The notes: generated from the letters alone by a model not told the origin. A DNA stretch of 64,000 bases from Metabacillus schmidteae (GCF_903166545.1 NZ_CAESCH010000001.1:1182001-1246000); one strand, 5' to 3'; counted from the stretch's first letter, positions 8,415-19,600 are shown. A program made the numbers and translations.

Positions 8415-9227
8415 CTAAAGGGAGAGTACTTCTTTTAAGTAATGAGCAATTCCATCTTCTTCATTTGTTTTTGTTTCTTTATTCGCAACTTTCTTTAGTT
8501 CATCAATTGCATTTCCCATTGCGACTCCCTGACCTGCATATTGAAGCATTTCCAAGTCATTGTCTTCATCACCAAAAGCAATGATCCGATCCTGCGGGAT
8601 ATTATAGTAAGAAGCAATTTTTTGTAAGCCAATTGCTTTATTCATTCCTGCCCGAATGATTTCAATTACATGCCAAGGTGCAGCCCATCTTCTATGGTCA
8701 ACAACTTCAGCATGAACGTCTGATAGATAAGTTCTTATTTTTTCTACATCTTCTTCAGCTGCATGAATAAGAATACTTGTTACATCTTGACCTAAGTTTT
8801 CACGTAAGTCTCCAATTGTGATATTCGGGTGTCCCATGCTAAAAACATCAATTAGTTTTTCATCATGTAAATGGAAATACACGTCATCAATAATCTCGGC
8901 TAATACATTATGTAAATGGTGCTCTTCAGCTACAGTGATGATTTCTTTCACAACTTCTAAATCGAGTGTAGTATGATAAGTTCCCCAATTATCATCTTTT
9001 GGATGATGAACATAAGCACCATTAAAGTTTACAATTGGTGTTGTTAGTTCTAATTCTTCATAGTAAATGGAGCTTGAACGGAATGGCCTTCCTGTTGCGA
9101 TACAAACAACATGACCAGCTTCTTTCGCTTTTTTTATCATTTCTTTGTTATAAGCTGAAATGGTCTTGTCATCTTTTAATAGTGTCCCATCTAAATCTAA
9201 AGCGATTAAATAAGGTTTTGTATCCAT
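8415..9227 (-). CDS. yitU: Cof-type HAD hydrolase (YitU)
   Basis: The 270-residue cytoplasmic phosphatase has HAD motif I as DLDGTL at residues 11-16 (nucleophile Asp11, acid Asp13). It has an inserted Cof cap domain (about 85-190) and motif IV GDEDNDLEML near 222. Such enzymes dephosphorylate small phospho-metabolites; YitU-type proteins are among those reported to act on the flavin precursor ARPP, but the substrate cannot be read from the sequence. Start ATG 9227 follows AAAAGGAGA. It is divergent from yitV, as in B. subtilis. Confidence 0.9.
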   Translation of the reverse strand: MDTKPYLIALDLDGTLLKDDKTISAYNKEMIKKAKEAGHVVCIATGRPFRSSSIYYEELELTTPIVNFNGAYVHHPKDDNWGTYHTTLDLEVVKEIITVAEEHHLHNVLAEIIDDVYFHLHDEKLIDVFSMGHPNITIGDLRENLGQDVTSILIHAAEEDVEKIRTYLSDVHAEVVDHRRWAAPWHVIEIIRAGMNKAIGLQKIASYYNIPQDRIIAFGDEDNDLEMLQYAGQGVAMGNAIDELKKVANKETKTNEEDGIAHYLKEVLSL

Positions 9228-9372
9228 AACGTCTCCTTTTTAAAATGAAATATTTTGTGAAATTTTCTTACATTTGTTGCTGCTTTTCATTATTAGTGTA
9301 TCTTTTTTCCAAGTTTAATGTCTACATGTTACACTCAATAAGTGGGAAAATAACTAGGGAGGCGCTTTTTCA

Positions 9373-10140
9373 TTGATTATTGTAGAGAAATTACATATAG
9401 AAGGTATTCCGACCTTACACGTTGTGGAAGAGTCGTTAAAAGAGACAAAAACACCTTTCGTGATGTTTATTCACGGTTTTACAAGTGCAAAGGAAAATAA
9501 TCTCCATATTGCTTATTATTTGGCGGAAAAAGGATTTAGGGTTGCTTTGCCGGAAGCATTGTATCATGGTGAAAGAAGTGAGCAATATGGTACTAAAGAG
9601 CTTGCCTTCAGGTTTTGGAAAATTGTTCTAAATGAAATTGAAGAAGTGAATAAAATCAAACAATACTTTGAAAATAATGAATTAATACATCCTAACAAAA
9701 TTGGACTTGCCGGTACTTCTATGGGCGGGATTACAACTTTAGGTTCTCTGACACAATATGATTGGATTAAAGCAGCTGTTAGTTTAATGGGAAGTCCTTG
9801 TTATACTGAGCTTCTAAAAAGTCAGCTTTACACAATAAAGCAAAGCGGTACAGAAATTCCGCTTTCTAATGAAGAAATTGAAGAGCAGCTTTCCTTACTG
9901 CAGCCCTTTGATTTAAGCCTTCAAACAGAGAAACTTCAACTTCGTCCATTACTCTTTTGGCATGGTGAGCGTGATCAAGTTGTCCCATTTGCTCCAACCT
10001 ATCAATTTTATAAAGATATTGTTCCGATGTATGAAAAAGAACCAGAGAAACTCCACTTTATAGCCGATCCAATAGCAGATCATAAAGTATCAAGAGAAGG
10101 TGTCTTGGCATTGGTGGAATGGTTTGAGAGGTATTTGTAA
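9373..10140 (+). CDS. yitV: Alpha/beta hydrolase (YitV)
   Basis: The 255-residue protein has an alpha/beta-hydrolase core: oxyanion-region MFIHGFTS near 31, nucleophile elbow GTSMGG near 115-120, acidic residue in WHGERDQVVP near 200, and a His in IADHKVS near 236. It is most like dienelactone-hydrolase/esterase-type enzymes; the natural substrate is unknown. Translation appears to begin at TTG 9373 with GGGAGG 8 bp upstream, because no in-frame ATG fits. Divergent from yitU. Confidence 0.88.
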   Translation: MIIVEKLHIEGIPTLHVVEESLKETKTPFVMFIHGFTSAKENNLHIAYYLAEKGFRVALPEALYHGERSEQYGTKELAFRFWKIVLNEIEEVNKIKQYFENNELIHPNKIGLAGTSMGGITTLGSLTQYDWIKAAVSLMGSPCYTELLKSQLYTIKQSGTEIPLSNEEIEEQLSLLQPFDLSLQTEKLQLRPLLFWHGERDQVVPFAPTYQFYKDIVPMYEKEPEKLHFIADPIADHKVSREGVLALVEWFERYL

Positions 10141-10219
10141 TGAAAGCATAATGCTTTCATTGACTCAAAACTTTTACTATACTCAAACTAGGAACTAGCA
10201 GAAAGGAGTGTTTAAAATA

Positions 10220-10528
10220 ATGGATGAATTATTAAAAGACAATATTTACGGTGCGTTAGAAACAGTTATAGACCCTGAGCTTGGTGTAGACATTGTCAAC
10301 CTTGGTCTCGTATACGATGTGGAACAAGATGAGGAAGGCCATACCATTGTAACAATGACCTTAACTTCAATGGGATGTCCTCTAGCAGCTACGATTGTTG
10401 AACAAATCAAAGTAGCCCTTCAAGATATCCCCGAAGTAAAAAGTACAGAAGTTAATATCGTATGGAATCCACCTTGGTCCAGAGATAAAATGTCAAGAAT
10501 AGCAAAAATCGCGTTAGGAATTCAATAA
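10220..10528 (+). CDS. yitW: MIP18/DUF59 family Fe-S assembly factor (YitW)
   Basis: The 102-residue protein carries the DUF59 signature: VIDPELGVDIVNLGLVYDV near the N terminus and SMGCPLA with its conserved Cys near 54. Homologues (SufT, PaaD, CIA2) help deliver iron-sulfur clusters. A GTG four codons upstream (10208) overlaps the AAAGGAG ribosome site and is therefore rejected in favour of ATG 10220; this also gives the same 102-residue length as the B. subtilis protein. It closes the yitU-yitV-yitW block. Confidence 0.9.
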   Translation: MDELLKDNIYGALETVIDPELGVDIVNLGLVYDVEQDEEGHTIVTMTLTSMGCPLAATIVEQIKVALQDIPEVKSTEVNIVWNPPWSRDKMSRIAKIALGIQ

Positions 10529-10536
10529 AAGCGGGT

Positions 10537-10608
10537 AAAAGTAACTCTTGTATGGATGATCATCACTATTTAAGTGAAGATCATTTGTATATTGAGTTAC
10601 TTTTTTTT
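10537..10608 (+). terminator. Terminator of yitW
   Basis: Outer stem AAGTAACTC / GAGTTACTT and inner GATGATC / GATCATT elements form a long branched hairpin ending in eight T residues. Confidence 0.85.
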
Positions 10609-10621
10609 GACTTTTTTTATA

Positions 10622-10842
10622 AACTATTTTCGCAAAGATTTATGATTGAAAATATTAATTTAACTCTTTATTGGAATGGAGCGGAAGGCACTCGACTCCT
10701 GCGGGAAGTGAGGAAAGGGTGAGACCCCACAGGCGAAGCCGAAGGAGGCTCAGCTTCCTCCCCGCGGAAAGCGAGTGTCTGGAACGAACCAATTTTTACC
10801 TATAACAACCATAACAATACATATTACATAGCGACAGAATTC
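10622..10842 (+). repeat. Dispersed palindromic repeat, family A, copy 1
   Basis: The GC-rich core (10671-10797) runs from TTGGAATGGAGCGGAAGGC to AAGCGAGTGTCTGGAACGAA. It has self-complementary ends (CACTCG / CGAGTG) and a central AGGCTCAGC / GGGTGAG helix. The left flank shows the degenerate end ACTATTTTCGCAAAGATT; the right end is worn. It matches the copies at 38016, 48760 and 59285. It fills most of the gap between yitW and argC. Confidence 0.8.
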
Positions 10843-11084
10843 CATGACAAATAATTATCCCTAAATCTGTGGCAATCCACATTTCAATCCATAGAATATG
10901 AAAGTGTTATCAAAAAACTTCAAGTGTACGCGAAACCCACCCTTATGTAATCACTATTCAATTTTCAAATATTTTATACAATTAGATGCATATATATAAT
11001 GTCGTATAAAAACGCGTAATTTCCTATAAAACCTTTCAATATCATGATTTTTTTGAAAAATTAGCAAAAATATTATTTATACAC

Positions 11085-11113
11085 TTGATTTTATTTTTAT
11101 ACATACTTATAAT
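11085..11113 (+). promoter_or_regulatory. Promoter of the arg operon with overlapping ARG-box-like sequence
   Basis: TTGATT (11085-11090) and TATAAT (11108-11113) are 17 bp apart, a near-consensus sigma-A promoter about 40 bp before argC. The spacer, read on the other strand (TATGTATAAAAATAAAATC), resembles the AT-rich ARG box bound by AhrC/ArgR. The operator is an inference; the promoter is directly visible. Confidence 0.7.
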
Positions 11114-11155
11114 TGAGAAATAATTTAGATAACGAACTTAAGAGAAGGTGATTTG

Positions 11156-12193
11156 GTGAAAGTCGGAATTATCGGAGCCACAGGATATGGTGGAGTCGAA
11201 TTATATCGTATATTATCCAATCATCCACATGTAGAAGAATGTATACTCTATTCATCTTCAGAAATGGATGTTCCATATAGCAACTCGTTTCCACATCTGC
11301 ATCAATTAAGTAATCATATATTAAGAGATATCAACGTTGAAGAAATAAAAAATGACTTACAGTTTTTGTTTCTTGCCACACCGCCTGGAGTTTCAAGGGA
11401 CTTAACACCAAAGTTTCAAGGATCAAATGTGAAAATTATCGATCTATCAGGTGACTTAAGGTTAAAAGACAGATTAGCTTATGAGCATTGGTATAAAAGA
11501 CCATGTGTATCAGATGATGTATTAGAGAAAGCTGTTTACGGACTATCTGAGCTTAATAAGGAAGAAATCAGAAATGCTGATATTCTTGCAAATCCAGGGT
11601 GCTTCCCAACAGCAACGATTTTAGGTTTGGCACCTGTTGTCCAAAACAAAATCATCGATGTGCAATCCATTATTGTAGATGCTAAAACTGGAGTATCCGG
11701 TGCAGGACGCAATGCATCACAGGCGACACACTATTCTGAAGTGAATGAAAATACGAAAATATATAAAGTTCATGAACACCAGCATGTGCCGGAAGTTGAG
11801 CAGGCTCTTCACTCTTTAAATGAAGCAGTTGGTGCTATTACATTCTCAACTCATTTAATTCCAATGACTCGTGGAATCATGGCAACCATTTATGCAAGTG
11901 TTGAAGAATCATATACAACAGAAAAATTACTAGATTTATATAAAAGCTTTTATGCTGACTCTCCTTTTGTACGAATCCGTGAGGAACATGTATTTCCTTC
12001 AACAAAAGAAGTGTACGGATCAAACTTCTGTGACATCGGGCTAAAGCTTGATGAACGGACAGGAAGAATCACGATTGTTTCGGTAATTGACAACTTAATG
12101 AAAGGTGCAGCAGGTCAAGCGGTCCAAAACTTTAACCTAATGAACGGATATGAGGAAACAACCGGCTTGTATTTCGCACCTATTTATCCATAA
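11156..12193 (+). CDS. argC: N-acetyl-gamma-glutamyl-phosphate reductase
   Basis: ArgC catalyses the third step of arginine synthesis, NADPH reduction of N-acetylglutamyl phosphate. The 345-residue product begins with the nucleotide-binding loop [12 protein letters not shown] and has the catalytic Cys in ANPGCFPT at about residue 149; HLIPMTRGI lies in the C-terminal domain. GTG 11156 is preferred over the adjacent TTG 11153 because it gives the usual N terminus and better spacing from AGAAGG. It is the first gene of an argC-argJ-argB-argD-carA-carB-argF operon. Confidence 0.96.
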   Translation: MKVGIIGATGYGGVELYRILSNHPHVEECILYSSSEMDVPYSNSFPHLHQLSNHILRDINVEEIKNDLQFLFLATPPGVSRDLTPKFQGSNVKIIDLSGDLRLKDRLAYEHWYKRPCVSDDVLEKAVYGLSELNKEEIRNADILANPGCFPTATILGLAPVVQNKIIDVQSIIVDAKTGVSGAGRNASQATHYSEVNENTKIYKVHEHQHVPEVEQALHSLNEAVGAITFSTHLIPMTRGIMATIYASVEESYTTEKLLDLYKSFYADSPFVRIREEHVFPSTKEVYGSNFCDIGLKLDERTGRITIVSVIDNLMKGAAGQAVQNFNLMNGYEETTGLYFAPIYP

Positions 12194-12305
12194 AAGACTA
12201 CTTTGCAGATGAAATGGAAGGTCAGACTCGAAGATTGAGGCATATTGACTAAACCAATGTCATTGTATAAGAGTTTTGATCATGACAACCAGGGAGGAAA
12301 AAGAA

Positions 12306-13538
12306 GTGCTACAAGCAAAAGAAACATCTGCTATTACGAAAATTGAAAATGGATCTATTGTAACACCCAAAGGATTCTCAAGCGACGGTGTTCATGCCGG
12401 ACTCAGGTATTCAAGAAATGACTTAGGTGTTATTTACAGTGAGGTACCAGCAAATTGTGCAGCAGTTTATACTCAAAGTCATTTCCAAGCAGCTCCACTA
12501 AAAGTAACGCAGGAAAGCATTGCTGAAGAAAAATTGCTGCAGGCGATTATTGTAAATAGTGCGAATGCTAATGCATGTACAGGAGAACAAGGGTTAAAAG
12601 ATGCCTATGAGATGAGAGAAAAAACGGCGGGTTTATTTAACATTAAACCCAATTATGTAGCAGTTGCATCAACTGGTGTAATTGGAGAGTTTTTAAAAAT
12701 GGATAAAATCCGTGCTGGAATTGAGCAATTAAAACCTAAAGCTGAACCTGAAGCTGCTGAAGCCTTCCAAACAGCTATTTTAACAACAGATTTAGTAATG
12801 AAAACGTCGTGCTATTCAGTTGAAATTGATGGCAAAACGGTTACCATCGGTGGGGCGGCTAAAGGTTCAGGGATGATACATCCAAACATGGCAACGATGC
12901 TTTCTTTTGTGACAACAGATGCAAAGATTGATTCTGCATCACTTCAAGCACTATTAAGCAAAACAACAGATAAAACATATAATCAAATCACAGTCGATGG
13001 TGATACATCAACAAATGATATGGTATTGGTTATGGCGAATGGGCAAGCTGAAAATGAGCTGTTAAATGAGGATCATCCAGAGTGGAATGAGTTTAAAGCA
13101 GCGTTTCATAAAGTAAGTGAAGAGTTAGCAAAACAAATTGCTAAAGATGGTGAAGGGGCAACTAAGCTAATTGAGGTAGAAGTAACAGGAGCAAAAACAA
13201 AGCAGGAAGCGAATGTGGTTGCCAAGAAGATTGTCGGATCCAGCCTTGTCAAAACAGCTGTATACGGTGCGGATGCAAACTGGGGAAGAATCATCTGTGC
13301 AGTAGGATATAGTGAAGCACAGGTTGAGCCGGAGAAAATCGATATTTACTTAGGAGATATTTGTTTGTTTACAGATAATCGTCCTCAATCATTTTCAGAG
13401 GAAGTTGCCACAGAATACTTAAAGCAGGATCAAGTCAAGATTACAGTTCATCTTGGTGTTGGTGAAGAAAACGGGAAAGCCTGGGGCTGTGATTTAACAT
13501 ATGATTACGTAAAGATAAACGCAAGCTATAGAACGTAA
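12306..13538 (+). CDS. argJ: Bifunctional ornithine acetyltransferase / N-acetylglutamate synthase
   Basis: ArgJ recycles the acetyl group from N-acetylornithine to glutamate and can also acetylate glutamate with acetyl-CoA. The precursor self-cleaves before a Thr in the motif HPNMATMLSF; that Thr is about residue 197, so alpha and beta chains of about 196 and 214 residues are expected. GTG 12306 has GGAGG 8 bp upstream; the open frame extends to TTG 12276, but those codons overlap the ribosome site. The C terminus LTYDYVKINASYRT is the family's usual ending. There is a 112-bp gap from argC. Confidence 0.94.
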   Translation: MLQAKETSAITKIENGSIVTPKGFSSDGVHAGLRYSRNDLGVIYSEVPANCAAVYTQSHFQAAPLKVTQESIAEEKLLQAIIVNSANANACTGEQGLKDAYEMREKTAGLFNIKPNYVAVASTGVIGEFLKMDKIRAGIEQLKPKAEPEAAEAFQTAILTTDLVMKTSCYSVEIDGKTVTIGGAAKGSGMIHPNMATMLSFVTTDAKIDSASLQALLSKTTDKTYNQITVDGDTSTNDMVLVMANGQAENELLNEDHPEWNEFKAAFHKVSEELAKQIAKDGEGATKLIEVEVTGAKTKQEANVVAKKIVGSSLVKTAVYGADANWGRIICAVGYSEAQVEPEKIDIYLGDICLFTDNRPQSFSEEVATEYLKQDQVKITVHLGVGEENGKAWGCDLTYDYVKINASYRT

Positions 13539-13549
13539 GGGAGATTGTT

Positions 13550-14332
13550 ATGTCAAAAACAGTTGTATTAAAATGTGGCGGAAGTACAGTTCATCAATTG
13601 TCAGAGTCCTTTTTTACTAGCTTACAAGCATTGATTTCCTCAAATTGGAGGGTGATGATCGTACACGGTGGCGGTCCAGATATCACAAACATGCTGAAGG
13701 CTTTAAAAATTGAGACAGAATTCTACAATGGTCAACGGAAAACAACAGAAGAAGTACTGGAAGTTGCTGAAATGGTGTTAGCGGGGAAAATTAATAAGCA
13801 CCTTACAAGTCTATTAAACCAAAAGGGATTAAAATCGATTGGATTGTCTGGAACTGATGATCATCTGTTGCTAGCGGATTTCTTAGATCAAGAAAACCTA
13901 GGAATGGTTGGAAAAGTGACATCAGTTAACACATCGGCAGTAGAATTACTAATGGATAATGGCTATATTCCTGTTGTAGCGCCACTTGCAAACACTGATA
14001 CACATCAAACCCTTAACGTGAATGCCGACTTAGCTGCTGCAGCTATTGCAGATGCGGTCGGAGCAGAAAAATTCTTATTTGTAACTGATGTACCCGGTAT
14101 TTTAAACAAAGAAAAACAAGTCATTGAAACCGTAACACCGTCTCAAATTGATGAGCTAATAAAGAATGAAGTCATTACAGGCGGAATGATACCAAAGGTA
14201 GAATCAGCTGTTGCAACACTTTCTGATATTTGTCAAGAAGTGATGATTGTAAGTGGTCAGCAAGCATTTATTGAAAAAGATGCTTTTATTGGAACGAAAA
14301 TTGTGAGTGAAAAGGAGGTCTTGTCATCATGA
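13550..14332 (+). CDS. argB: Acetylglutamate kinase
   Basis: ArgB phosphorylates N-acetylglutamate with ATP, the second step of arginine synthesis. The 260-residue product shows the amino-acid-kinase features VVLKCGGST at the N terminus, VHGGGPDI near 39, [12 protein letters not shown] near 160 and FVTDVPGI near 180. Length is that of the short kinase form without an N-terminal arginine-sensing helix, so feedback inhibition by arginine is not expected (family knowledge). It starts 11 bp after argJ and overlaps argD by 4 bp. Confidence 0.96.
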   Translation: MSKTVVLKCGGSTVHQLSESFFTSLQALISSNWRVMIVHGGGPDITNMLKALKIETEFYNGQRKTTEEVLEVAEMVLAGKINKHLTSLLNQKGLKSIGLSGTDDHLLLADFLDQENLGMVGKVTSVNTSAVELLMDNGYIPVVAPLANTDTHQTLNVNADLAAAAIADAVGAEKFLFVTDVPGILNKEKQVIETVTPSQIDELIKNEVITGGMIPKVESAVATLSDICQEVMIVSGQQAFIEKDAFIGTKIVSEKEVLSS

Positions 14333-15489
14333 GTTATTTATTTCCAACATATGCACGCTGGGACGTAACAATTAAAGAGGCAAAGGGTTCATGGGTTACC
14401 GATGTAAATGAAAACAAATATTTAGACTTTATTTCAGGTATTGCTGTTTGTAACCTTGGCCATGCCAATGAAGAAGTGACAAAAGCTGTTCAAGAGCAGC
14501 TCACAAAATATTGGCATATGTCCAATTTATTTCACCAGCCGATTCAAGAGGAAGTTGCAAAGCTTCTAGTTGAAGCTAGTGACGGAGATGCAGTATTTTT
14601 CTGCAATAGTGGTGCAGAAGCGAACGAAGCAGCTATTAAGCTAGCTAGAAAACATACAGGTAAGACAAAGATTGTTACCTTTTTGCAATCATTTCATGGG
14701 AGAACATTTGCAACAATGTCTGCAACAGGGCAAGAGAAAATTCAACAAGGTTTTGGGCCTATGCTCGAAACGTTCCAGTACCTGCCTTACAATGATCTAG
14801 CAGCTTTAGATAAGCTAGAAAGTGATGTAGCTGCAATTATGCTTGAAGTTGTTCAAGGTGAAGGTGGCGTCGTTCCAGCTGAAAAAGAGTTCATTCAAAA
14901 AGTATCAGAAACGTGTGAGAAAATTGGTGCGTTACTAATTATCGATGAGGTTCAAACAGGAGTAGGCAGAACCGGAAAGCCGTTTGGTTATCAGTATTAC
15001 GGAATTAAGCCTGACATTATTACATCTGCAAAAGGTCTTGGCAGTGGGTTACCGGTAGGGGCAATGATTGGTCAAAAATCACTCATTGAAACATTCCAGG
15101 CTGGAAGTCATGGATCTACTTTTGGAGGAAATCCGATTGCTATGGCTGCAGCAAAAGTTACATTAGACAAAATTTTTGATGAAAAATTCTTAATAGAAGT
15201 GGAAGAAAAAAGTAACTATTTAGTAGGAAAGTTGAATAGTTTAGTAGGAAAGCATCCACTTGTAAATGATGTTCGTGGGAAAGGCCTATTAGTCGGGATC
15301 GAATGTAAGGAACAAGTTTCGGAAATTATTAACCAACTAAGAGAGAATAAGCTACTTGTTCTACCAGCTGGTTCTAATGTTATTCGTCTACTACCACCAT
15401 TAACGGTTTCTTATGAAGAAATAGATATAGCTGTAAAAACATTAGAAGATGTTTTCTCAACAGTGGACTATCCGGTAGAAGCTCATTAA
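14329..15489 (+). CDS. argD: Acetylornithine aminotransferase
   Basis: ArgD is a PLP enzyme that converts N-acetylglutamate semialdehyde to N-acetylornithine. The 386-residue product has [17 protein letters not shown] near 89 and [13 protein letters not shown] near 125. The PLP-contact [13 protein letters not shown] lies near 204 and the Schiff-base Lys in [11 protein letters not shown] near 236. Its ATG overlaps the argB stop by 4 bp, with AGGAGG inside argB, so the two are coupled. Confidence 0.95.
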   Translation: MSYLFPTYARWDVTIKEAKGSWVTDVNENKYLDFISGIAVCNLGHANEEVTKAVQEQLTKYWHMSNLFHQPIQEEVAKLLVEASDGDAVFFCNSGAEANEAAIKLARKHTGKTKIVTFLQSFHGRTFATMSATGQEKIQQGFGPMLETFQYLPYNDLAALDKLESDVAAIMLEVVQGEGGVVPAEKEFIQKVSETCEKIGALLIIDEVQTGVGRTGKPFGYQYYGIKPDIITSAKGLGSGLPVGAMIGQKSLIETFQAGSHGSTFGGNPIAMAAAKVTLDKIFDEKFLIEVEEKSNYLVGKLNSLVGKHPLVNDVRGKGLLVGIECKEQVSEIINQLRENKLLVLPAGSNVIRLLPPLTVSYEEIDIAVKTLEDVFSTVDYPVEAH

Positions 15490-15505
15490 TTTGAGCATTT
15501 TTTTT
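15481..15505 (+). terminator. Weak terminator/attenuator after argD
   Basis: A short stem GCTCA / TGAGC overlapping the argD stop codon is followed by ATTTTTTTT. The stem is only five or six base pairs, so it may reduce rather than stop read-through into carA. Confidence 0.5.
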
Positions 15506-15513
15506 ACAAATGA

Positions 15514-15532
15514 TTGAATAAAAATACTCATG
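15514..15532 (+). promoter_or_regulatory. Candidate ARG box (AhrC/ArgR operator) before carA
   Basis: TTGAATAAAAATACTCATG closely resembles the Bacillus ARG-box consensus, roughly CATGAATAAAAATTCAAG read on either strand. It lies in the argD-carA gap, about 60 bp before carA, so carAB-argF may have an additional arginine-controlled entry. No clear promoter accompanies it. Confidence 0.45.
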
Positions 15533-15591
15533 TTTAAATAATTATCCAAGAGGGAAAAGAGTAGAATTAAAGTCAAACGAGGTGTAAGCAG

Positions 15592-16662
15592 ATGAAAGGA
15601 TATCTCCATTTAGAGGATGGTTCAGTTTATACAGGAGTACTTGAGCACGGGTCTTCCGAGAATATAAACGGAGAAATTGTATTTTTCACAGGAATGACAG
15701 GATATCAGGAAGTTCTGACAGATCCTTCTTATAAAAATCAAATTGTTGTATTTACGTATCCGCTGATCGGGAATTACGGAGTAAATATAAGTGATGATGA
15801 AAGTAAACGACCACAAGTCAAAGCCGTTGTTATTTATGAAGGTACATCACAATATTCTCATTTTGAAGCACAGTATAGTTTTAAAGAGTATTTGGAAAAG
15901 TGGAATATTCCAATTATTCATCATATCGATACTCGTGCAGTGGTGAAAAAAATCCGTCATCATGGATCAATGGCAGCTACGATTACAACAAAATCTACTT
16001 TAGCTGAGCAACCATGTGCCATTTTTGAAGATGGAGTCTTTGAAGTTGTGTCAGATAAGCTTGAAACATACGGAAATGGTGAAAAGCATATTGCTTTAAT
16101 AGATTTTGGATATAAGAAATCAATTCTCACATCCTTATTAAATAGAGGCTGTAAAGTCACGACAGTACCATTTAAAATGATCGATAAAGTAGCTGATTTA
16201 AAGCCTGATGGTGTCTTATTATCAAATGGACCTGGAGATCCAGAGCAATTATCAAGTTACTTTACTCAAATAAAAGAAGTTGTGTCTGCTTATCCAACAT
16301 TGGGGATTTGTCTAGGTCATCAATTAATTGCTTTATCTCTTGGTGCTAAAACGACAAAACTGTTATTTGGACATAGAGGAGCAAACCAGCCTGTTCTTGA
16401 TACAAAGACAAACAAAGCGTTCATGACCTCTCAAAACCATAGTTATGTTGTCATAAAAGAAAGTCTACATGATACAGACTTATCTATACGTTTTTATCAT
16501 ATCAATGATGATTCCATTGAAGGATTAACTCACAAAAGTTTACCAATTTTAACAGCACAATTTCATCCGGAGGCACATCCAGGACCTTCAGATAGTGAAT
16601 GGATCTTCGATGAATTTTTAGAGATAGTCGCAGTTGCTAAAGGAGATATACTTTATGTCTAA
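15592..16662 (+). CDS. carA: Carbamoyl-phosphate synthase, small (glutaminase) subunit, arginine type
   Basis: CarA releases ammonia from glutamine for CarB. The 356-residue product has the N-terminal CPSase domain (GEIVFFTGMTGYQEVLTDPS near 28-47) and a class I glutamine amidotransferase domain with nucleophile Cys240 in LGICLGHQ and the His in QFHPEAHPGPSD near 325. Its place between argD and argF, and the presence of a short CarB, mark it as the arginine-specific enzyme rather than the pyrimidine-operon one. Its last codons overlap the start of carB by 8 bp. Confidence 0.95.
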   Translation: MKGYLHLEDGSVYTGVLEHGSSENINGEIVFFTGMTGYQEVLTDPSYKNQIVVFTYPLIGNYGVNISDDESKRPQVKAVVIYEGTSQYSHFEAQYSFKEYLEKWNIPIIHHIDTRAVVKKIRHHGSMAATITTKSTLAEQPCAIFEDGVFEVVSDKLETYGNGEKHIALIDFGYKKSILTSLLNRGCKVTTVPFKMIDKVADLKPDGVLLSNGPGDPEQLSSYFTQIKEVVSAYPTLGICLGHQLIALSLGAKTTKLLFGHRGANQPVLDTKTNKAFMTSQNHSYVVIKESLHDTDLSIRFYHINDDSIEGLTHKSLPILTAQFHPEAHPGPSDSEWIFDEFLEIVAVAKGDILYV

Positions 16663-19600
16663 AAATCAATCTATCAAGAAAATCGTTGTCATCGGGTCCG
16701 GCCCAATTGTTATTGGGCAGGCCGCAGAATTTGATTATGCAGGAACACAAGGATGCCTTGCCTTAAAAGAAGAAGGCTACCAAGTAGTGCTTGTTAATAA
16801 CAATCCAGCAACCATAATGACAGATGAAGAATTTTCAGATGTTTTGTATTTTGAACCATTAACGGTTGAAAGTTTAACAAAAATAATTGATAAAGAAAAA
16901 CCTGATGGCTTACTTGCATCTCTAGGTGGTCAAACAGGTCTTAACTTAGCGATGGAGCTTCATGAAGCTGGAGTTTTAGAGAAATATGGTGTTCAATTGC
17001 TGGGCACTTCAATTGAATCGATCCGTAAAGGTGAAGATCGAAATGAGTTCCGTCAATTAATGTATGATTTAAATGAGCCAATCCCTGAGAGCTCTATTGT
17101 AACTACATTGGAGGAGGCACTTGAATTTTCCAATAAAATTGGATTTCCAATTATCATCAGACCTGCCTATACACTGGGCGGGAAAGGCGGCGGGATTGCT
17201 TCAAATCTTGAAGAGTTTAAGAAGATCGTCAGAAGTGGATTGCAAGCAAGTCCGATTACCCAATGTTTAATTGAAAAAAGCATTGCAGGATTTAAAGAAG
17301 TAGAATATGAAATGATTCGTGATCATAAAGGAACATGTATTTCTGTATGTAATATGGAAAACATTGATCCTGTTGGTGTTCATACAGGGGACTCGATCGT
17401 TGTTGCACCATCACAAACATTAACAGACCAGGATTACCATATGCTAAGAAGTGCAGCAGTAAAGATTGTTTCGGCTCTTGGTGTGATCGGTGGATGTAAC
17501 ATTCAATTAGCTTTAGATCCTAAAAGCAAGCAATACTATGTTATTGAAGTAAATCCACGGGTCAGCAGATCATCTGCATTAGCATCAAAAGCTACTGGCT
17601 ATCCTATTGCGAAAATTGCTGCTAAGCTTGCCGTAGGGTATACATTAGATGAATTAAAAAATCCTCTAACGATGAGCACGTACGCTAGCTTCGAGCCGGC
17701 TCTTGACTATGTTGTTGTGAAATTCCCGAGATGGCCTTTTGACAAGTTTAATAAGGCAGATCGTAAACTTGGAACAAAAATGAAGGCAACAGGGGAAGTT
17801 ATGGCAATTGAACGTAATCTGGAGGCTGCTATTCAGAAGGCTTGTGACTCATTAGAACTGGATAATATCGGTACACATTTACCAGAGTTAAAAGATTTAT
17901 CTATTGATGAACTAAAAATAGTCATGAATAAAACAGATGATCGCCGCTTCTTCGCGGTTATGGAACTGTTAAGAAATGGAATAACAATAAAAGAAATCCA
18001 TGATCAAACTGAAATGGATGTGTATTTTCTTTCGGTATTCCAGCGAATCATCGATCTTGAACAGCAAATACAAGAAAAGACCATCTCAACACTTGATGCA
18101 GAATTCATCGCGACAGTGAAGGAAAAAGGTTTCTCTGATAAGACAATCTCCTTCTTACTAGATGCACCTGAAGCAGAAGTGAGAAAGGCTAGACTCGATG
18201 CAGGAGTAAAAGCATCCTATAAATATGTAGATACATGTGCGGCAGAATTCGAAGCTCGTACAAATTATTTCTATTCTACTTACTTTGGTGAAAATGAGCA
18301 GCCTGAATTAACGGAAAACAAAAAGATCTTAATCATTGGTTCAGGTCCAATACGTATCGGTCAAGGGATTGAATTTGACTATAGTGCTGTTCATGGTATT
18401 AAGGCGTTAAAGCAATTAGGCTATGAAGCGGTAATGATTAACAATAATCCGGAAACCGTAAGTACTGACTTTGAGACAGCAGACCGTTTATACTTTGAGC
18501 CTATCACACTTGAACAAGTGTTAAATATCGTTGATTCCGAGGGAATTGATTCTGTTATTGTTCAATATGGTGGACAGACAGCTATTAACCTTGCTGAACA
18601 ATTAGAATCTGCAGGCATAAAGCTGCTGGGAACAGATACTGAAACATTGGATTGGTTGGAGGATCGAGACAAGTTCTATCAAATACTTGATGAATTATCG
18701 ATCCCACATGCAGCTGGTTTAACAGCTAACAATGCAGAAGAAGCATTAAAAGGAGCTAAAGAAATTGGATTCCCTATGCTTCTAAGACCTTCATACGTTA
18801 TTGGCGGAAAAGGCATGGTCGTTGTTCATAATGAAGAAACGTTAGTGAAGTTACTTGCGGAAAATACAAATATGATTTATCCAGTCCTTATTGATCAATT
18901 CGTGCAAGGACTTGAGGGTGAAATCGATCTTATCTCAGATGGTCAAGATATCTTTATTCCAACCTATATTGAGCATGTTGAGCCAGCCGGAGTTCACTCA
19001 GGAGACAGCTTGGCAATTCTTCCATCTCAACATCTAACAGATGAAAATAAACAGGTGATTGAAAGTTATGCAAGTGCGTTGGTTGGCAAGCTGAATTACC
19101 GTGGGATCATGAATATTCAATTCCTAATAAATGAGGGCACAATTTATATTGTGGAAGTAAACCCACGTGCGAGTAGAACAGCACCAATCATTAGTAAAGT
19201 AACAGGAATTCCGATTATTAAGCATGCTACTAATTTATTATGTGGTAAGAAAATAACAGAACTAGACATTACACCAGCAGAGCCTAATAAAATGGTGGCA
19301 GTGAAATATCCTGTATTCTCAAGTCATGCATTACATGATGTCGATATTACACTTGGACCGGAAATGAAGGCAACTGGTGAAGGAATGTGTATCGGAAATA
19401 GTTTAGAAGCTATTTATCGAAAGATCTATACAAAGGATTTAGAGAATGTAAGAAGTATCTTTTTCGATTTGAAAGATGAAGAAGCAGAAAAAACAGCAAA
19501 AGAAGCTGGACTTGAAGTTGTAACAGATGAGTTTGAAGCATGGGTTGAGGGAGAAAAAGGTATTTTCGTCTCTTTAATTGACAGTGATGAAGCGAAATTA

